From DASQGA01 sp035535315 (GTDB lineage Bacteria > Actinomycetota > Thermoleophilia > Gaiellales > Gaiellaceae), in NCBI GenBank assembly GCA_035535315.1, contig DATLQD010000106.1, positions 1 through 27,290 on the forward strand: a stretch of 27,290 nucleotides of DNA, given 5' to 3'. The notes beneath the pieces are model-generated. The model was not told the origin of the DNA, did not search any database, and worked only from the letters and a program-made list of their open reading frames with translations. The position numbers were made by a program, and so were the translations under genes. Of this stretch, positions 1 to 7,028 are shown one piece after another; the stretch's first letter is position 1; every line of letters begins with the position of its first letter.

Positions 1-678
1 GCACCCTTCGTCGAGCCGGGTTCGCCGGCCCAGGTCCGAGATTGCGTCCAGCGCGTAGTCGTTGTTCGCAACGAGAAGGACCAGCGCGCGTCGCCGCTCC
101 ATCCGGCCTTCGACCTCCACCGTGAGATCGAGCGGCTGACGGCTCTTGCCGAAGGCGGCGGGGATCATCCGAAGGGCGGCCACGAGCCTGTTCTTCGTGT
201 CGCGACTGGGGTCGTGGACGAGGCTCGCGTAGAGCCCGAGCGAAACATTGTTCAGGAAGACCCGTCTGTCGACCGTTCCGACGTCGACTCGGCGCTCCTC
301 GCCGCCGCGAAAAGCGTCGAGCATGGACACCGGATCGTCGCAGTCGAGGCCGAGATCTCGGGCAAAGTGGTTCCGGGTCCCGAACGGGACGCAGACAAAG
401 GGCACGTCGTGCTCGAGAGCCTCGCCGGCCACGGCTCCCAGCGACCCATCGCCCCCGGCCATCCCGAGCGCGGGAACGCCCGACTCTGCACGCTCCCGGG
501 CGATCGCGGCGACATCGTCCTCGCGTTCGAGCATGTGGGTGTCGATCCCCCGTCGCTCGGCCTCTGCGACCAGCTCCTCGGCCGACGGCTCATCGTCTCC
601 CGACCGCGGATTGACGATCAGGAAGGGCCTGCCGGGTCGAGCGATTAGACCGCGCCCTCGATCGCGTGGAGCGTCCAC
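1..678 (-). CDS. Diacylglycerol kinase family lipid kinase (3' part cut off by window edge)
   Basis: Reading leftward, this frame encodes the catalytic domain of the DagK/YegS/sphingosine-kinase family, which phosphorylates a lipid hydroxyl using ATP at the membrane. Visible motifs are FLIVNPRSG (about residues 19-27), the nucleotide-binding GMAGGDGS (72-79) and the family signature PFGTRNHFARDLG (98-110), followed by NNVSLGLYASLV. 226 codons are present and the C-terminal substrate-binding part lies outside the window. The only reasonable start I find is GTG at 678, which overlaps the end of the upstream VOC gene by 34 bases, so the two are probably co-transcribed; no clear ribosome binding site supports it, so the start is uncertain. 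The lipid substrate cannot be told from sequence. Confidence 0.88.
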   Translation of the reverse strand, partial: MDAPRDRGRGLIARPGRPFLIVNPRSGDDEPSAEELVAEAERRGIDTHMLEREDDVAAIARERAESGVPALGMAGGDGSLGAVAGEALEHDVPFVCVPFGTRNHFARDLGLDCDDPVSMLDAFRGGEERRVDVGTVDRRVFLNNVSLGLYASLVHDPSRDTKNRLVAALRMIPAAFGKSRQPLDLTVEVEGRMERRRALVLLVANNDYALDAISDLGRRTRLDEGC

Positions 679-1034
679 GCAGGACCGATGCGGATCAGAT
701 GCCCGTCCGGGTCGGCGAGGTCGTACACGTCGGTCCCGAAGCGGGTGCGGACGATTGCGCCCCCGTCGACCCCCCGCTTGCGCAGGCGCTCGACTTCCTG
801 CTCCAGGTCGTCGGCAGCGAGCTCGAGGCGCGTGCTTCCACCGGCTTCGCGGCCGCGATCCGGGTCCCAGGTGAGAACGAGGTACGTCCGCTGCTCGAGG
901 ACGAAGAACGCACTATGGGCGTTCTCCCCCTCGTCGTAGGCGGCCTGTGGCCCGTAACCCAGGAGGCGCGAGTAGAAGTCGACCGCGCGGTCCAGGTCTG
1001 TGACGTAGAGGTGGACGGCGGTGACGTTGCTCAT
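645..1034 (-). CDS. VOC (glyoxalase/bleomycin-resistance/dioxygenase fold) family protein
   Basis: This 129-residue protein is a typical single-module VOC protein. The N-terminus (VTAVHLYVTDLDRAVDFYSRLLG) is the classical first beta-alpha unit and the C-terminus (DVYDLADPDGHLIRIG) is the classical closing beta-strand pair. VOC members bind a metal or a small ligand in a cleft built from paired beta-alpha-beta-beta-beta units, often as a dimer. The first-strand His (HLYV) is present, but substrate cannot be inferred. Its ATG overlaps the stop of the small basic ORF upstream (ATGA), so the two are translationally coupled, and its end overlaps the lipid kinase start. This makes a tight three-gene leftward operon. 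Confidence 0.9.
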   Translation of the reverse strand: MSNVTAVHLYVTDLDRAVDFYSRLLGYGPQAAYDEGENAHSAFFVLEQRTYLVLTWDPDRGREAGGSTRLELAADDLEQEVERLRKRGVDGGAIVRTRFGTDVYDLADPDGHLIRIGPAWTLHAIEGAV

Positions 1035-1162
1035 GTGGCGGCACGAGAGCGGCGCGCCTTGGGCTTGTCCGGGCTCGAGCCCGCCTGGCGCTTGTCACGC
1101 GCCTTTTTCTTTCGCTGCCGGTCGTTTTGCCAGCGACGAATCGCTCTCGAGCCACGTCCCAT
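1031..1162 (-). CDS. Small basic protein of 43 residues, unknown function
   Basis: A short leftward ORF starts at ATG 1162 and ends in a TGA that shares bases with the VOC gene's ATG (ATGA overlap). The product begins MGRGSRAIRRWQNDRQRKKK and is dominated by Arg, Lys, Gln and Ser, with no hydrophobic stretch, so it is probably a cytoplasmic, intrinsically disordered, nucleic-acid-binding mini-protein. A TAGAGT box (1173-1178) lies ten bases before the ATG, which would give an almost leaderless transcript. I do not recognise a named family. Evidence for it being real is the exact start-stop overlap and the promoter-like box; a chance ORF is still possible. Confidence 0.6.
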   Translation of the reverse strand: MGRGSRAIRRWQNDRQRKKKARDKRQAGSSPDKPKARRSRAAT

Positions 1163-1204
1163 TAGAACCGGGACTCTACCCGCGGGCCGATCGAGGTGGC
1201 ATTC

Positions 1205-2530
1205 CTAGGCACCGAGGAACGTCTCGTAGAGCAGGAAGAGGTTCAGGCTGACGATCACGGTCGCTACCCCCACAGCGACGACATTCGTCAGCCGCGAATT
1301 GGCGAGCCCACCCATCAGGCTGCGTCGGCTCGTAAACACGACCAGTGGGATCAGGGCGAACGGGATCCCGAAAGAGAGCACGACCTGGGAGAGGACGAGC
1401 GACCGACTCGGGTTGGCGCCGAACCCGAGAACCACGAGAGCGGGAGTCAGGGTGATCGCCCGTCGCAGGAACAGTGGAATCCTGCGGTTGATGAATCCCT
1501 GCATGACGACCTGGCCGGCCATCGTGCCCACGGAGGACGACGAGAATCCGGAGGCAAGCAAGGCGATCCCGAAGAGCACGGCTGCGGTGCGTCCGAGCTC
1601 GCTCTCGAAGCTGCGAAACGCATCCTCGATCGATTCGAGCCCAAGACCGAAGAACACGGAAGCAGCGATGGCGAGCATCGAGATGTTCACGGCGCCCGCA
1701 ATCGACATTGCGATCACGACGTCGATCCGCTCAAAGCGCTGGATCCGGCGCTTCTCCTCCTCGTTTCGGCCCTCGACGCGCGACTGAGTGAGCGCCGAGT
1801 GGAGATACACGACGTGCGGCATGACCGTGGCGCCGAGGATCCCGACGGCGAGCAGGACGGACTCGGTGCCGGAGAAGGCAGGGAGAAAGAGGTGCTTCGC
1901 GACCTCACCCGCATCGGGCTTCGCGATGAACACCTGGCAAGCGAACGAGACGACGATCACGCCCACCAGCGATGCGACGGCGGCCTCGAGCCGTCGGAAG
2001 CCGTAGCGCTGGAGCGCGAGAATGGCGAAGGCGCCCGCTCCAGCGATCAGCCCAGCGGGAAAGAGCGGGATCCCGAACAGCAGGTAGAGCCCGAGCGCCG
2101 CGCCGATAACCTCCGCGAGGTCGGTCGCCATCGCGATCCCTTCCGCCTGGATCCAGAGACCGACCGAAACGGGCTTGGGGAAGTGGTCGCGGCAGCATTC
2201 AGCGAGGTTTTTCCCGGTCGCGATCCCGAGCTTCGCCGAGAGGGTCTGGACCAGCATCGCCATGAGGTTGGCGCTCAGGACGACCCAGAGCAGCAGGTAT
2301 CCGTACTTCGCTCCACCGGCGATGTTGGTCGCGAAGTTGCCCGGGTCGACGTAGGCGACGGCGGCGATGAACGCGGGCCCGAGAAACGGCCAGAGCGCGC
2401 GTGGGCCCTTGCGTTCTCCCTCGAGCGAGGCGTGGGCGGCTCGGAGCGTCGCCGCCTCGCCCGGGAGGACGTCCTGGACATGAGGTTCCGCTGCTCGAGG
2501 CCGCTCCGGAGTCTTGGAAATCAACTTCAT
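1205..2530 (-). CDS. mntH: NRAMP-family divalent metal (Mn2+/Fe2+):H+ symporter
   Basis: The 441-residue protein aligns along its length with my memory of E. coli MntH: DPGN in TM1 (residues 62-65), LLWVVLSANLMAML, SAKLGIATGKNLAE, QAEGIAMATDLAE, and GATVMPHVVYLHS in TM6 (about 233-245). DPGN and MPH are the metal-coordinating helix breaks of TM1 and TM6. Eleven membrane helices follow a 45-residue soluble N-terminus that is longer than in E. coli. It imports Mn2+ and probably Fe2+ across the cytoplasmic membrane with protons. It diverges from the multicopper oxidase gene with only 46 bases between the starts. A DtxR/MntR-like palindrome sits in that gap, so repression by a metal-bound regulator is likely. 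Confidence 0.95.
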   Translation of the reverse strand: MKLISKTPERPRAAEPHVQDVLPGEAATLRAAHASLEGERKGPRALWPFLGPAFIAAVAYVDPGNFATNIAGGAKYGYLLLWVVLSANLMAMLVQTLSAKLGIATGKNLAECCRDHFPKPVSVGLWIQAEGIAMATDLAEVIGAALGLYLLFGIPLFPAGLIAGAGAFAILALQRYGFRRLEAAVASLVGVIVVSFACQVFIAKPDAGEVAKHLFLPAFSGTESVLLAVGILGATVMPHVVYLHSALTQSRVEGRNEEEKRRIQRFERIDVVIAMSIAGAVNISMLAIAASVFFGLGLESIEDAFRSFESELGRTAAVLFGIALLASGFSSSSVGTMAGQVVMQGFINRRIPLFLRRAITLTPALVVLGFGANPSRSLVLSQVVLSFGIPFALIPLVVFTSRRSLMGGLANSRLTNVVAVGVATVIVSLNLFLLYETFLGA

Positions 2531-2541
2531 GTGGGCTCGTC

Positions 2542-2577
2542 TTGCGGCAGGAGTATGCCGAAACTAGAATTTAGACA
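2542..2577 (+). promoter_or_regulatory. Promoter for the multicopper oxidase-ZIP unit, probably leaderless
   Basis: TTGCGG (2542-2547) is followed after 17 bases by TAGAAT (2565-2570). The expected transcription start falls on or next to the ATG at 2577, since exactly six bases separate the -10 box from the ATG. There is no ribosome binding site directly before that ATG, which fits a leaderless mRNA. Confidence 0.55.
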
Positions 2578-2584
2578 TGTCTAA
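2571..2584. promoter_or_regulatory. Perfect palindrome, candidate DtxR/MntR-family operator
   Basis: TTAGACATGTCTAA is a perfect 14-bp dyad. The TTAG...CTAA half-site pattern resembles operators of the DtxR/IdeR/MntR family of Fe/Mn-responsive repressors. It begins right after the -10 box and includes the ATG of the oxidase gene, so a bound repressor would block initiation at +1. It also lies 41 bases upstream of the divergent mntH start. The assignment to a regulator family is inference; no such regulator gene is in the window. Confidence 0.6.
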
Positions 2585-3578
2585 GTTCCATCGCCTCACC
2601 CGCCGACAACTCGTGGTCAGCACCGCTCCGGCGATCGCGGCGTTTCCGCTGGCCAAAGCTGGCATGGCGATCGCAGGCGGAGAGGGGCCGCAGCACGCCC
2701 ATGCCGCTGAGGGAATAGCGCTCAGCCATGCGGCAATGATTGGTGCCGAGGTGCCCGCGCCGGGGGCTCGAGGCGAGCTTGACGCACTGCTGCTGCCTCC
2801 GCCCGCCCTGCCCCATGCACCAGGCCGGGTACGCGAGTACACCCTGGTCGGCGTCGACAAGGACATCGAGGTCGCGAAAGGTGTCTCGTTTCCGGCCTGG
2901 ACCTACAACGGCACCGTTCCCGGCCCCGTGATCCGAGCAACGGAGGACGACCTGCTGCGCGTGAACTTCGCGAACGGGGGGTCGCACCCGCACACGATCC
3001 ATTTTCACGGCATACACCCAGCCGACATGGACGGAGTCTTCGAGATCGTCCATCCCGGCGACAGGTTCACCTACGAGTTCCCGGCCCGGCCTGCGGGGAT
3101 GCACCTCTACCACTGCCACTCGACCCCGCTCAAGAAGCACATTCACAAGGGGCTCTACGGCGCCTTCATCATCGACCCGGCGAAACCGCGGGAGCCCGCG
3201 CAGGAGCTCGTCATGGTCCTGAACGGGTACGACACCGACGGCGACGGCGGGAACAACTTCTACACGGTCAACGGCCTGACCTTCTACTACGCGAAGTACC
3301 CGATCCGGGTCAGACGCTCTCAGACCGTCCGGATCTACCTCGTCAACCTGACCGAGTTCGATCTCGTGAACTCGTTTCACCTCCACGGCGATTTGTTCCG
3401 TTACTACCCGACCGGTACGGGAGATCAGTTCGAGTACACGGACACGGTCATGCTCTGCCAGGGCCAACGCGGCGTGATCGAGATCGACTTCGCGAACACC
3501 GGCAACTTCATGTTCCACGCCCACCAGTCGGAATTCACGGAGCTCGGTTGGATGGGCTTCTTCGACGTCGTCGACTGA
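2577..3578 (+). CDS. Two-domain multicopper oxidase, type 1 copper in domain 1, Tat-exported
   Basis: The 333-residue protein has a Tat-like leader (TRRQLVVS at 8-15 plus a hydrophobic stretch) and two cupredoxin domains. Four His-X-His motifs for a trinuclear copper centre are visible: HFH (142-144), HCH (179-181), HLH (268-270) and HAH (314-316). Cys180, with His188 and Leu193 after it, forms the type 1 site; the matching position in domain 2 is HAH, so domain 2 has no type 1 Cys. That pattern is what is called a type C two-domain oxidase, unlike three-domain laccases and unlike NirK, which lacks the full set of HXH pairs. It should oxidise a metal ion or organic substrate outside the membrane and reduce O2 to water. 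Its stop abuts the ZIP gene's ATG (TGAATG), and the metal transporters around it suggest metal oxidation (Fe or Mn), which is inference. Confidence 0.92.
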   Translation: MSKFHRLTRRQLVVSTAPAIAAFPLAKAGMAIAGGEGPQHAHAAEGIALSHAAMIGAEVPAPGARGELDALLLPPPALPHAPGRVREYTLVGVDKDIEVAKGVSFPAWTYNGTVPGPVIRATEDDLLRVNFANGGSHPHTIHFHGIHPADMDGVFEIVHPGDRFTYEFPARPAGMHLYHCHSTPLKKHIHKGLYGAFIIDPAKPREPAQELVMVLNGYDTDGDGGNNFYTVNGLTFYYAKYPIRVRRSQTVRIYLVNLTEFDLVNSFHLHGDLFRYYPTGTGDQFEYTDTVMLCQGQRGVIEIDFANTGNFMFHAHQSEFTELGWMGFFDVVD

Positions 3579-4775
3579 ATGGCCGTGACCGAGGGTGCTT
3601 TTCGGAGTGCGCCATGGCGCCTTTGGGCCCTCGTCCCGATCGTGCTCATTGTCGGGACAGTCTTGCTTGTCGCGGCAGCAGGCGGCTCGCTGGTTAGTCT
3701 CGTCGGGTCGAATGCGCCGCAGCCGGACGAGCTCGACGTCCGCCGTGTCGTCTTCGAACCGGGGGAGATCCGGGTTCGCGTCACGAATCCGCAGCAGGAT
3801 GACATCACGATCGCGTCGGTGACCGTCGACGACGCGATCGTGCCGTTTACCCTCGACGGACCGGCCCAGCTCGGCCGGCTTCGCTCGAGCACAATCGTGA
3901 TCCCGTTCCAATGGGTCGAAGACGAACCGATCGCGATCGGAGTGACAAGCTCCACCGGTATCGAGACCGTGAAGGAAGTCCCCGCTGCAGTCGAGACTCC
4001 CGGCGTTTCAGGGCGAAGCATTCTTGGGTACGCGCTTATCGGCTTCCTGGTAGGCGTCGTGCCGGTCGCTATCGGCCTCCTCTGGCTACCTTCGCTTCGC
4101 CGGGCACCGCCCGAGTGGGCAGCCGCCTTCATGGCCCTGACCGCCGGACTCCTCACCTTCCTCGCCGTCGACGCGCTCTCCGAAGCGACGTCGCTGCAGG
4201 CAGCGCTCCCGTCAGCACTGGGGGGAGCAGGCCTCGTTCTCCTGGGCGTCGCCTTGAGCTATCTCGGTCTGACTTTCGTCTCCCTCCGGCTGGGCCGAGG
4301 CGCGAAAAGCGGCGGCGCTCGGCTCTCGGGTTTCGCGCTCGCCACCGTGATCGCAGTCGGCATCGGCCTCCACAACCTCGGAGAGGGCCTTGCAATCGGA
4401 TCCTCCTTCGCGCTCGGAGAGCTCGCACTTGGAGCGTTTCTCGTCATCGGTTTTCTCGTTCACAACGTCACGGAAGGGCTCGGCATCGCGGCACCGCTCG
4501 CTGACAACCGCAACGTCTCGCTCACGAGACTGGCAACGCTCGCGGTGGTTGCGGGGGCTCCGGCAATTCTCGGAGCCTGGATCGGCGGGTTTCTAACCAA
4601 CGACCTGCTCGGAGTTCTCTTCTTCGCAATCGCCGCAGGTGCGGCCCTTCAAGTCGTCGTCGAGGTAGGGCGCTACGTGGCCCACCGTGCCCCCGGTGGG
4701 CTCACGTCGGGTCACGTCCTCGGCGGTTTCGTCACGGGCGTCGCGGTCATGTACGTGACCGGGCTCTTGATCTAG
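3579..4775 (+). CDS. ZIP-family metal transporter with an N-terminal extracytoplasmic beta-rich domain
   Basis: This 398-residue protein has three parts. Residues 17-34 form one membrane helix. Residues 48-140 are a soluble beta-rich segment (VFEPGEIRVRVTNPQQDDITI...) resembling a cupredoxin-like or Ig-like fold but with no evident Cys/Met copper ligands. Residues 148-398 are a ZIP permease of about eight helices. The two metal-binding helices of ZIP transporters are clear: HNLGEG (265-270) and HNVTEG (295-300). ZIP proteins move Zn2+, Fe2+ or Mn2+ into the cytoplasm. The ATG follows the oxidase stop codon directly, so the two are translationally coupled. The fused front domain is unusual and may accept metal from, or dock, the upstream oxidase; that is a guess. 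Confidence 0.9.
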   Translation: MAVTEGAFRSAPWRLWALVPIVLIVGTVLLVAAAGGSLVSLVGSNAPQPDELDVRRVVFEPGEIRVRVTNPQQDDITIASVTVDDAIVPFTLDGPAQLGRLRSSTIVIPFQWVEDEPIAIGVTSSTGIETVKEVPAAVETPGVSGRSILGYALIGFLVGVVPVAIGLLWLPSLRRAPPEWAAAFMALTAGLLTFLAVDALSEATSLQAALPSALGGAGLVLLGVALSYLGLTFVSLRLGRGAKSGGARLSGFALATVIAVGIGLHNLGEGLAIGSSFALGELALGAFLVIGFLVHNVTEGLGIAAPLADNRNVSLTRLATLAVVAGAPAILGAWIGGFLTNDLLGVLFFAIAAGAALQVVVEVGRYVAHRAPGGLTSGHVLGGFVTGVAVMYVTGLLI

Positions 4776-4828
4776 GAGGGCTCGGCGAAACGCAAAGCGC
4801 AGTGCGACGTTCCACCAATCCCTCCTAG
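4772..4828. repeat. Inverted repeat joining two convergent stop codons, possible bidirectional terminator
   Basis: CTAGGAGGG (4772-4780) and CCCTCCTAG (4820-4828) are perfect 9-base complements separated by 39 bases. The stop codon of the ZIP gene (+) and the stop codon of the next gene (-) each lie inside an arm. The loop is long and there is no T-run, so termination is only a suggestion. Confidence 0.35.
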
Positions 4829-5481
4829 GGAGGCAAGAGCGGTGAGGAAAGCGTGACCGCAAGGGCGCGAGGCTTCGCGAGCGCCTGCAGCACGAGCACG
4901 GTGTCGGCGACGGCTGCGTCCTCGAGGTAAGCCTCCCGCTCCTCGAACGAGCGGAGGACGGCCCGTACGGCTACGTCGTACGCCGGCGAGTCGCGGCCGG
5001 CGAGCGCTGCGAGCGCGTCTGCCACAGGCGCTGGGAACGCATCGGGCGCCTCACGCTGCAGCGACCCGGCCGTGACGGCGGCTTCTTGGTCGGCCCCGAG
5101 GACGAGATGGGCCAATGCTCCCGCGTAGCGCCCGATCGGCGACGCGCTTTCTGCGGCCCCCGCCGCGAGCGCCCAGCGCGCGTCGGCGGCCGCCCCTTCT
5201 CGATCCCCGGCGAGCAGCCGGGACTTGACGGCGCCGACTGGCCTCCCCCAGCTCTCGGGCGGAGCTCCTACGAAGCTCTCGCGGTAGCGCTCAGCCGAGC
5301 GGGTCAGCCATGGCGCTGCGTCCCCGGAGCGACCCTCCATCAGCCTTGCGAGCCCGACGCCGCCCGCGGCCATAGCCATCCGAACCAGCTGCTTCTGTCG
5401 CGCATCCGGTTCCAGGGAGAGTCGCGCCTCTCCGTCCTCGTACCGCGACACCTGGGTAGTCGCGTAGGCGTCCCAGTCCAT
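4825..5481 (-). CDS. Hypothetical alpha-helical protein, 218 residues
   Basis: No family is recognised. The sequence is Ala-, Arg- and Glu-rich and looks all-helical, with repeated helix pairs (MAAGGVGLARLMEGRSGDAAPWLTRS..., GRYAGALAHLVLGADQEAAVTAG...) reminiscent of TPR-like solenoids, ending in LSSPLLPP. There is no signal peptide or membrane helix. I chose ATG 5481 over the longer open frame because a TAnnnT box (TACCGT on the minus strand, 5488-5493) lies exactly six bases upstream, the spacing of a leaderless start. An alternative GTG lies nine codons further upstream. It diverges from an XRE-TPR regulator and converges on the ZIP gene, so it may be a target or partner of that regulator; this is positional inference only. 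Confidence 0.7.
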   Translation of the reverse strand: MDWDAYATTQVSRYEDGEARLSLEPDARQKQLVRMAMAAGGVGLARLMEGRSGDAAPWLTRSAERYRESFVGAPPESWGRPVGAVKSRLLAGDREGAAADARWALAAGAAESASPIGRYAGALAHLVLGADQEAAVTAGSLQREAPDAFPAPVADALAALAGRDSPAYDVAVRAVLRSFEEREAYLEDAAVADTVLVLQALAKPRALAVTLSSPLLPP

Positions 5482-5487
5482 TCGGAC

Positions 5488-5493
5488 ACGGTA
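5488..5493 (-). promoter_or_regulatory. -10 box of a leaderless start
   Basis: TACCGT on the minus strand ends six bases before the ATG at 5481 and no ribosome binding site is visible, which fits a leaderless transcript. Confidence 0.4.
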
Positions 5494-5639
5494 CAGGGTT
5501 GGCTCCACGAGTCGAGAGTATGCTGACACTACGCGTATACATTTGTTTTCAAACGGATAGTGATGACCGTGGCCGACACACAGAGTATTGTGGTGCGACG
5601 CAGCGATGAGCCCACGCTCTGGCACGCATTGGAGAACGG

Positions 5640-6941
5640 TTGCCTAGACAAAAGTCGACACACGTGGACGACCCTCATGCCGTCGGAATCAGGCTCAAGA
5701 GAGCGCGCGACGACGCTGGCCTGAGCCAGCGGCAGCTCTCCTTCTCGGGCTGCTCGCCCGCCTACATCTCGAGGATCGAGGCAGGCGACCGGATTCCCTC
5801 ACTGCAGCTGCTCCGGGAGCTCGGCAAGCGGCTTGGGGTGAGCGAGGATTACCTGGCGACGGGCGTCGAGGCTCGAGGCCAGACCACGTCCCTCGAGGCC
5901 GAGCTTGCGCTTCGGTTCGACGATCTCGAGCTTGCCGAAGGCCTCTACGAGGAACTGCTGGCTGAGGCCACGGCGCCAGACGCCCGGACGGAGGCCCTCA
6001 CAGGGCTCGGCCGCGTCGCGCTCCGCCGCGGCCGGTCGGACGAAGCGGTCCGCCTCCTGGAGGAGGCGCTCTCGACCGGCTCGAAGGACGAATGTGAGCT
6101 GCCGGAGCTCGGTGAGAGCCTCGGACGGGCTTATGCCGAGCGGGGGGATCTCTCGCGCGCGCTTGCGATCTTCGAGCGCTGCGTCGCGCATTTCGAACAG
6201 AAGGGCGACACCGTCCTCAGCATCCGCTTCGCCTGCCTGCTCGGGGCAACGCTCCTCGAGACCGGAAACGCGGCCCGAGCCGAGGCGCTCGTCACGGACG
6301 CCCTGGGAACGGGGGAGCCGCTGTCCGACCCCTCCGCGCGTGCGCTCCTCTACTTCTCCCAGTGCCGGGCCCGGAGCGCCGAGGGCGACGTCGCAGGAGC
6401 GAGCCGCTACGGCAGATTGGCGCTCGCGACGCTCGAGTCGGCCGACGACGCCCGTTTTACGGTGCAGGGGCGCCAGATCCTGGCCCGTGCGGCCCTCGCG
6501 AGCAATCGGCCGGAGATCGCGCTCTCTCACTACGAGGCCGCCCGACCCCTCCTCGAGTCCAGCGGTTCGCGACTCGAGCAGGCCCGTTTCGGGGCTGGGG
6601 AGGCCCACGCCCTCGCCGGGCTCCACCGCAAGGAGGACGCCACCGCCTTGGCCGCCCGCATTCCCGCGCTTCTCGACGGCGTGTCACCCGCCGAGGCCGG
6701 ATCGGTCTACTCGCTCCTGGCCGAGGTCCATGCGGACCTGGGTGATGTCGCCCGCGCGAAGGAACTCTACGAGCAGGCGGCCGAGCTCCTCGAGCAGTCG
6801 AATCTCAACCCCAGGCTGATCGACGTTTACTCCCAGATCGCGGAGCTCTACGAGGCCCAGGGCCGCCGCGAAGATGCGTACGAGTACATGAAGAAAGCTG
6901 TCGGAATGCAGCAGCGAGTCGCTGCCGCCACGCCAACCTAG
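5640..6941 (+). CDS. XRE-family transcription regulator with C-terminal TPR solenoid (first copy)
   Basis: The 433-residue protein starts with a lambda-repressor-type helix-turn-helix (about residues 15-72: GIRLKRARDDAGLSQRQLS...YISRIEAGDRIPS). It continues with TPR-like helix pairs to the C-terminus (EALTGLGRVALRRGRSDEAVRLLEEAL; IAELYEAQGRREDAYEYMKKAV). The start is TTG at 5640, supported by GGAG (5631-5634) five bases upstream; no ATG gives a better start. HTH-TPR regulators often sense small molecules or peptides through the TPR domain. It diverges from the orphan helical gene at 4825-5481, with 158 bases between them. A paralogue of the same architecture lies at 17926-19284. Unlike that copy, no micro-ORF with a good ribosome binding site follows this gene. 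Confidence 0.88.
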   Translation: MPRQKSTHVDDPHAVGIRLKRARDDAGLSQRQLSFSGCSPAYISRIEAGDRIPSLQLLRELGKRLGVSEDYLATGVEARGQTTSLEAELALRFDDLELAEGLYEELLAEATAPDARTEALTGLGRVALRRGRSDEAVRLLEEALSTGSKDECELPELGESLGRAYAERGDLSRALAIFERCVAHFEQKGDTVLSIRFACLLGATLLETGNAARAEALVTDALGTGEPLSDPSARALLYFSQCRARSAEGDVAGASRYGRLALATLESADDARFTVQGRQILARAALASNRPEIALSHYEAARPLLESSGSRLEQARFGAGEAHALAGLHRKEDATALAARIPALLDGVSPAEAGSVYSLLAEVHADLGDVARAKELYEQAAELLEQSNLNPRLIDVYSQIAELYEAQGRREDAYEYMKKAVGMQQRVAAATPT

Positions 6942-7028
6942 GATTCCTGAGATATAGTTGGCGTCGAGCCGCGCGCGCCGACGCGCGCCGGCCTTTCACT
7001 TCCGTTGTAGCGCATCCGCGCTGCGCTC

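Noticed and set aside
214..648. Rightward open frames at 214-648 and 248-874
   Set aside because: They lie antisense to the lipid kinase frame, whose protein has clear family motifs; the rightward products show only biased composition from high-GC shadow frames.
1196..2584. 462-residue rightward frame over mntH
   Set aside because: Antisense to a full-length NRAMP protein with DPGN and MPH motifs. Its His/Arg/Glu/Asp-rich product is a typical GC-shadow.
2571..3911. 446-residue leftward frame over the multicopper oxidase and ZIP genes
   Set aside because: Antisense to two genes with intact catalytic motifs; the product has shadow composition and spans two genes.
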